In this document: positions 17,109-20,162 of the stretch, one piece after another
How positions within the stretch are numbered: position 1 is the first letter of the stretch
Layout: each line of letters begins with the position of its first letter
From: Methanobacterium sp.
Lineage (GTDB): Archaea; Methanobacteriota; Methanobacteria; Methanobacteriales; Methanobacteriaceae
NCBI GenBank assembly: GCA_028700095.1
Contig: JAQVTJ010000023.1
Span: 1-20,162, forward strand
Reading direction: 5' to 3'
DNA: 20,162 bases
Program-made: the position numbers and the translations under genes
Notes under the pieces: generated by a model
Told to the model about the DNA's origin: nothing
Databases searched by the model: none
What the model saw: only the letters and a program-made list of their open reading frames with translations

Positions 17109-17704
17109 TTTAAACCCACCTATAACTTAAATTTTTTAAAATAAAAAAAAATAATTATAAATTTTCATTTAAACTTATTTTCTATTATTATTCTTTAAAT
17201 TAAATATTTTATATAATTATTCCAATCCAGGATAATAATCCTTTTATTTATTTATTTATTGTTGTTTAACTTCAAGGATTATATTATTGTTTTGTAACTT
17301 TTAATTGCAATTTAGACAAGAGAGGTAGATAATTCATTGGATTTACAAATTGTGATAATATTTACTATTTTTCCATGTCTGAGCCTTTTTCCACTGTTCA
17401 GTTAATAATGGAATTTTAAAGATCCCCCTATGAAAATTAAAGTTTATTATAATTTTTTATAAAAAATATATTAAGAATATATATTCAAAACTATTATATA
17501 ATACTTAGTTCAAATGTGAAAATCATACTTAGCTTTCATCTTCAGCACAATCTTACCATAAAATCTAATAAACATTATTAAACTGGAAAATTTTGATATT
17601 TATTTAAATTTGCATTGGCTTTGTAATATTACCTTTATAATTATTGGATGAATATTCGAAAATTTAGAATTTAAATAGACTTATAAAGGTAAAGAGATGT
17701 TAAA
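17109..17704. other. gene-free stretch with promoter candidates for two divergent genes
   Basis: Nearly 600 bases between the divergent marker-8 and HdrB-like genes. Upstream of HdrB, TTTATAAT (about 17634-17641) is well placed as a TATA box for a transcript that includes AAAGGT (17685-17690). A second candidate, TTTAAATA (17671-17678), would put the RNA start almost at the ATG and exclude that ribosome site. About 17280-17420 is less A/T-rich than its flanks, and its minus strand gives only scraps (for example EQWKKAQTWKNSK), perhaps from a vanished gene. No tRNA or other RNA is recognised. Confidence 0.4.
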
Positions 17705-18640
17705 ATGAAAAAAACACCTAATAATAATATATTACTCTTTAAAACATGTCTAGTAAATGTTGAATATCCTGGTATTGAATCCTCCACTTGTTATATATTA
17801 GATCAAATCGGTGTTGAATATATTGTAGATGAAAGACAATCCTGTTGCACAGGGCTTGGACATTATTTTGATATATTTGACCAGCTATCAACAACTGCAA
17901 TAGCAGCTAGAAACTTTCATATAGCATTGGAAATAGGACATGGTAATATTGTAACAATGTGTGCTACATGCTATGCTATACTAAAAAAATCAGCTAAATT
18001 ATTGAACCATAACAAAAAAATCAGGAATAAAGTAAACAATATATTAAATAGCTCTGATCTTGAAAAAATGGAATATAAAATAGGTGATATGGATCCAAGC
18101 AAAAACATATTTCATGTAGCTGAAATCTTTTTCAATAAAAAGGAAAATATTTCTAAATTTGTTCAATTAGATCTCTCTAATTTGAGGGTTGCTACACACC
18201 ATGCATGTCACTACTGCAAAGTATACTTTAATGATACAATGGAAGGTGTAAGAGATCCTAATCTATTAGATGGAATAGTAGCAGCTTTAGGAGTTGAAAC
18301 TATTGGATGGTATGATCATAAAAAAGTTACATGTGGCTCAGGATTTCGCCAGAGATTCACCAACAAAGAAGTTTCGTTATCTGTTACAGCAGAAAAACTT
18401 CTATCATTGAAGAAAAATAATGTTGAAATACTTATACACATGTGTCCAAACTGTCAAATGCAATTTGACCGTTACCAACCATACATTGAGAAGAAACTTG
18501 ATACAAAATTTAACATAAGGCATTTGAATATAGCACAGTTCATAGCACTTACACTAGGAGCAGATCCTTATAATACTATAGGTATACAAACCCACACAGT
18601 TCCTATTGAACCCCTTCTAAAGAGAATAAACAGAATTTAA
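17705..18640 (+). CDS. HdrB-family (heterodisulfide reductase subunit B-like) iron-sulfur protein
   Basis: A 311-residue protein with two Cys-rich CCG-type domains. Domain 1: Cys15, Cys47-Cys48 (RQSCCTGLGHY), Cys86 and Cys89 (TMCATCYAI). Domain 2: Cys168 and Cys171 (THHACHYCKVYF), TCGSGFRQRF with Cys210, and HMCPNCQMQFDRYQ with Cys247 and Cys250. In HdrB each domain binds a non-cubane [4Fe-4S] cluster that reduces the CoM-S-S-CoB heterodisulfide. Here the second domain has Thr-Cys-Gly in place of Cys-Cys-Gly, so this is more likely a paralogue than the catalytic subunit of the main HdrABC complex. No hdrC or hdrA is adjacent. The ATG 17705 is preceded by AAAGGT and GAG. The gene is intact; the electron partner is unknown. 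Confidence 0.85.
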   Translation: MKKTPNNNILLFKTCLVNVEYPGIESSTCYILDQIGVEYIVDERQSCCTGLGHYFDIFDQLSTTAIAARNFHIALEIGHGNIVTMCATCYAILKKSAKLLNHNKKIRNKVNNILNSSDLEKMEYKIGDMDPSKNIFHVAEIFFNKKENISKFVQLDLSNLRVATHHACHYCKVYFNDTMEGVRDPNLLDGIVAALGVETIGWYDHKKVTCGSGFRQRFTNKEVSLSVTAEKLLSLKKNNVEILIHMCPNCQMQFDRYQPYIEKKLDTKFNIRHLNIAQFIALTLGADPYNTIGIQTHTVPIEPLLKRINRI

Positions 18641-18768
18641 ATGATAATATCATTAAAAATTATTAAAATATATAATCATATGATCTAAAAAAATATTAGA
18701 CTAATAATTATATTATAACTATTGAATAAAGTTAAATAATATAGTCTAAAAAATTATAAGGAGTTCAT

Positions 18769-19068
18769 ATGATGAAAGAAGGAAAGCAAAGACCATATCT
18801 TTTTACAGAAGCCTTAAGTGAAGAAGTAAATGATGCATTCAAGAATTTTGCATTAGAAATTATGAAAGATAGTTATTATCATCCAAGGATAAATCATTAA
18901 TTGCTTTGGCATTTGCTGTGGCAATCAAATGTGAGTACTGTATAAAAGCTCATAAAGAAAATGCTATCTGCTGGTGCTACTATGGATGAAATTAAAGAAG
19001 CAGCTGCTGCTGCTAGTCAGGTACGTCTTGGATCAGGATTAACCTTTGCATCTTTTGTATTAGATTAA
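18769..19068 (+). pseudogene. carboxymuconolactone decarboxylase/AhpD-like protein, two indels
   Basis: AAGGAG (18758-18763) precedes ATG 18769, with a second ATG at 18772. The reading is EGKQRPYLFTEALSEEVNDA, FKNFALEIMKD, then one missing base near 18884 (CCAAGG for CCAAAGG). It continues KDKSLIALAFAVAIKCEYCI with KAHKENA, then one extra base near 18958, then LSAGATMDEIKEAAAAASQV and GSGLTFASFVLD. Corrected length is 98 residues, normal for the family. The AhpD-type redox motif CEYCIKAH (CxxCxxxH) is kept, so the ancestor was probably a thiol peroxidase or reductase-type enzyme, as in many anaerobes. The indels compensate in number but leave the middle with a TAA at 18898-18900. It follows the HdrB-like gene by 128 bases, though co-regulation is not shown. 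Confidence 0.8.
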
Positions 19069-19098
19069 ATATAAAAATCTATTAATTATTAACAATTT

Positions 19099-19939
19099 TT
19101 AAATAATTATATGTTTACCAGTATAAAAATGCTCAACAATTTCATTTAATATTGATTGCATAATTTTAAAACCATATTTACCAGTACAATGACCTGTGTA
19201 AATTTTTTCCACACCTTCAGACTTTATCCACAGTGATATGTCTTTAATTTCTTCTTTTTTAGCGGTAAAAGATGGTATTTCGCCTGCTTGGAAATGGAAT
19301 CCTCCAATTATGTTTTTTATTGTTATATTTGGGAATACTCTTTTAGCTGTGATAGTTATGTTTCTGATGTCATTGTGTCCACATCCTAAAATAATGTTAT
19401 TTCATTATTAATTTTAACTCCCATGAAAAGTTCATGATCAAAGTTATCTTTTAAAAATTGATTTCCTTTCTTTGAATAGAGTGTATTATTAGTTGAAGGT
19501 GAGGGGAATGCTTTGATAATATTTGGTATAATAAAAATGTCATCTAGTACCTCTAATGTTACATCAACAAATTTTAGTCTATCTTTGTAATTATGTATAA
19601 TATCTACATCCATTCCAATAAATTCTTTATCTAAACTTTTACTTGTGTAATAGTTATTTAATGCTTTTTTTTAATATATACTGGTGCATTATCATTTAAT
19701 TTAAAAAAATCTAATAAAACACCAGTATGGTCGTTGTGGCCATGTGATATAACCACAGCATCTACTTGGGATAGATCTAGATCTAATATTTTAGAGTTTT
19801 GGATAGCTGTACCTCTGGAACCACCTGTGTCAAAAAGGATTTTATTCCCTTTATTTTCTATTAATAAAGATAAACCATGTTCTGTATTAAGTTTTGATCC
19901 TCTTTTTTTAGTATTTTCCGAAAGTATTGTTATATCCAT
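19099..19939 (-). pseudogene. metallo-beta-lactamase-fold protein of the COG1237 type, two frameshifts
   Basis: GGTGAT precedes ATG 19939. The first frame holds ILSENTKKRGSKLNTEHGLS, NKILFDTGGSRGT and the metal motif VVISHGHNDHTGVL (HxHxDH). An 8-base A run (T run 19665-19672 on the plus strand) is one base short, or two long; the next frame gives KSLDKEFIGMDVDIIHNYKD and DHELFMGVKINNEI. A missing base near 19392 precedes LGCGHNDIRNITITAKRVFP, IIGGFHFQAGEIP and EKIYTGHCTGKYGFKIMQSI. Adding one base at each break gives 280 residues. LGCGH, GGFH and TGHCTG are the later metal-ligand motifs of COG1237, a group that includes a dihydropterin-related enzyme proposed for methanopterin synthesis. I cannot say whether this copy had that role. 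All ligands are retained, so the damage looks recent. Confidence 0.8.
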
Positions 19940-20162
19940 AAAATCACCGTATGAAACTTTTAATATATGATATTATTTCTTTTGATATTGATGTTTTAAT
20001 ATTACTACCTATACACAAATATTATATAACAGTTTTGAATATATATTCATAATGGTGTGGGGAAATTATTGAAATTAATTTTTCCAAGCCAGCAAAAATG
20101 TTAAAAGATAAAAAAAAATTACTAAAAAAACGAATTTAAGTTTGAATTCAGTAATATAAAAG
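19940..20162. other. window edge, no gene seen
   Basis: Upstream region of the metallo-beta-lactamase-fold gene, presumably with its promoter. It is AT-rich and no gene enters from the right edge that I can support. Confidence 0.4.

Noticed and set aside
1..20162. Alternative genetic code with TGA or TAG as sense
   Set aside because: About 1,800 codons of intact genes contain no internal TGA or TAG, and several other genes are broken by frameshifts, which recoding does not explain.
1..20162. Programmed frameshifting as a general explanation
   Set aside because: Breaks lie at unrelated sequences and needed shift sites and pseudoknots are not apparent; several genes would need two or more shifts.
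1..20162. tRNA, rRNA, CRISPR arrays and insertion sequences
   Set aside because: I found no T-loop-like GTTCGA pattern in gene-free DNA, no regularly spaced direct repeats, and no transposase motif or terminal inverted repeats.

Overview
The window is strongly AT-rich archaeal DNA. It carries methanogenesis marker protein 8, an HdrB-family protein with two Cys-rich CCG-type motifs, a membrane-anchored LonB protease, an archaeal-type nicotianamine synthase and a GerW/DUF2953 pair. Together these point to the Methanobacteriales, most like Methanobrevibacter or Methanosphaera; this is inference from protein families, not a database result.

Layout. 1-603: non-coding. 604-5285: a surface/peptidase cluster, made of a broken minus-strand exported protein with a C39-like stretch and cadherin-like repeats, facing an exported C39-type cysteine peptidase (one frameshift), followed by an intact CPBP (CAAX-type) intramembrane protease and a small membrane protein. 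5648-7653: a dead GNAT acetyltransferase, a nicotianamine synthase with one frameshift, and a DUF488 protein. 7951-9858: intact lonB. 9953-12718 (all minus strand): a flavodoxin remnant, an ArsR-type regulator, DUF2953, GerW and a PEMT/ICMT-like methyltransferase, all broken. 12903-16174: a CopA-type copper ATPase with four frameshifts, then a PadR regulator. 16278-18640: intact marker protein 8 and HdrB-like genes. 18769-19939: a frameshifted carboxymuconolactone decarboxylase-like gene and a frameshifted metallo-beta-lactamase-fold gene of the COG1237 type.

The dominant signal is gene decay. Twelve genes carry single-base frameshifts or in-frame stops, while LonB, marker 8, HdrB-like, CPBP, PadR and DUF488 read through without a lesion. 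For eight of the broken genes, undoing the lesions I list restores a length that is an exact multiple of three and a recognisable full-length protein. The lesions include nonsense and active-site missense changes, spare core genes and sit among long gene-free stretches. This fits relaxed selection in a reducing genome, for example a host-associated or endosymbiotic methanogen, better than random read error, although read error cannot be excluded from one sequence.

The best candidate for an undescribed system is the 604-5285 cluster: two divergent exported proteins with C39-type features, no ABC transporter, plus a CPBP protease and a small membrane protein. It may be a surface or peptide-processing module. 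Its two C39-type genes are broken in this copy.
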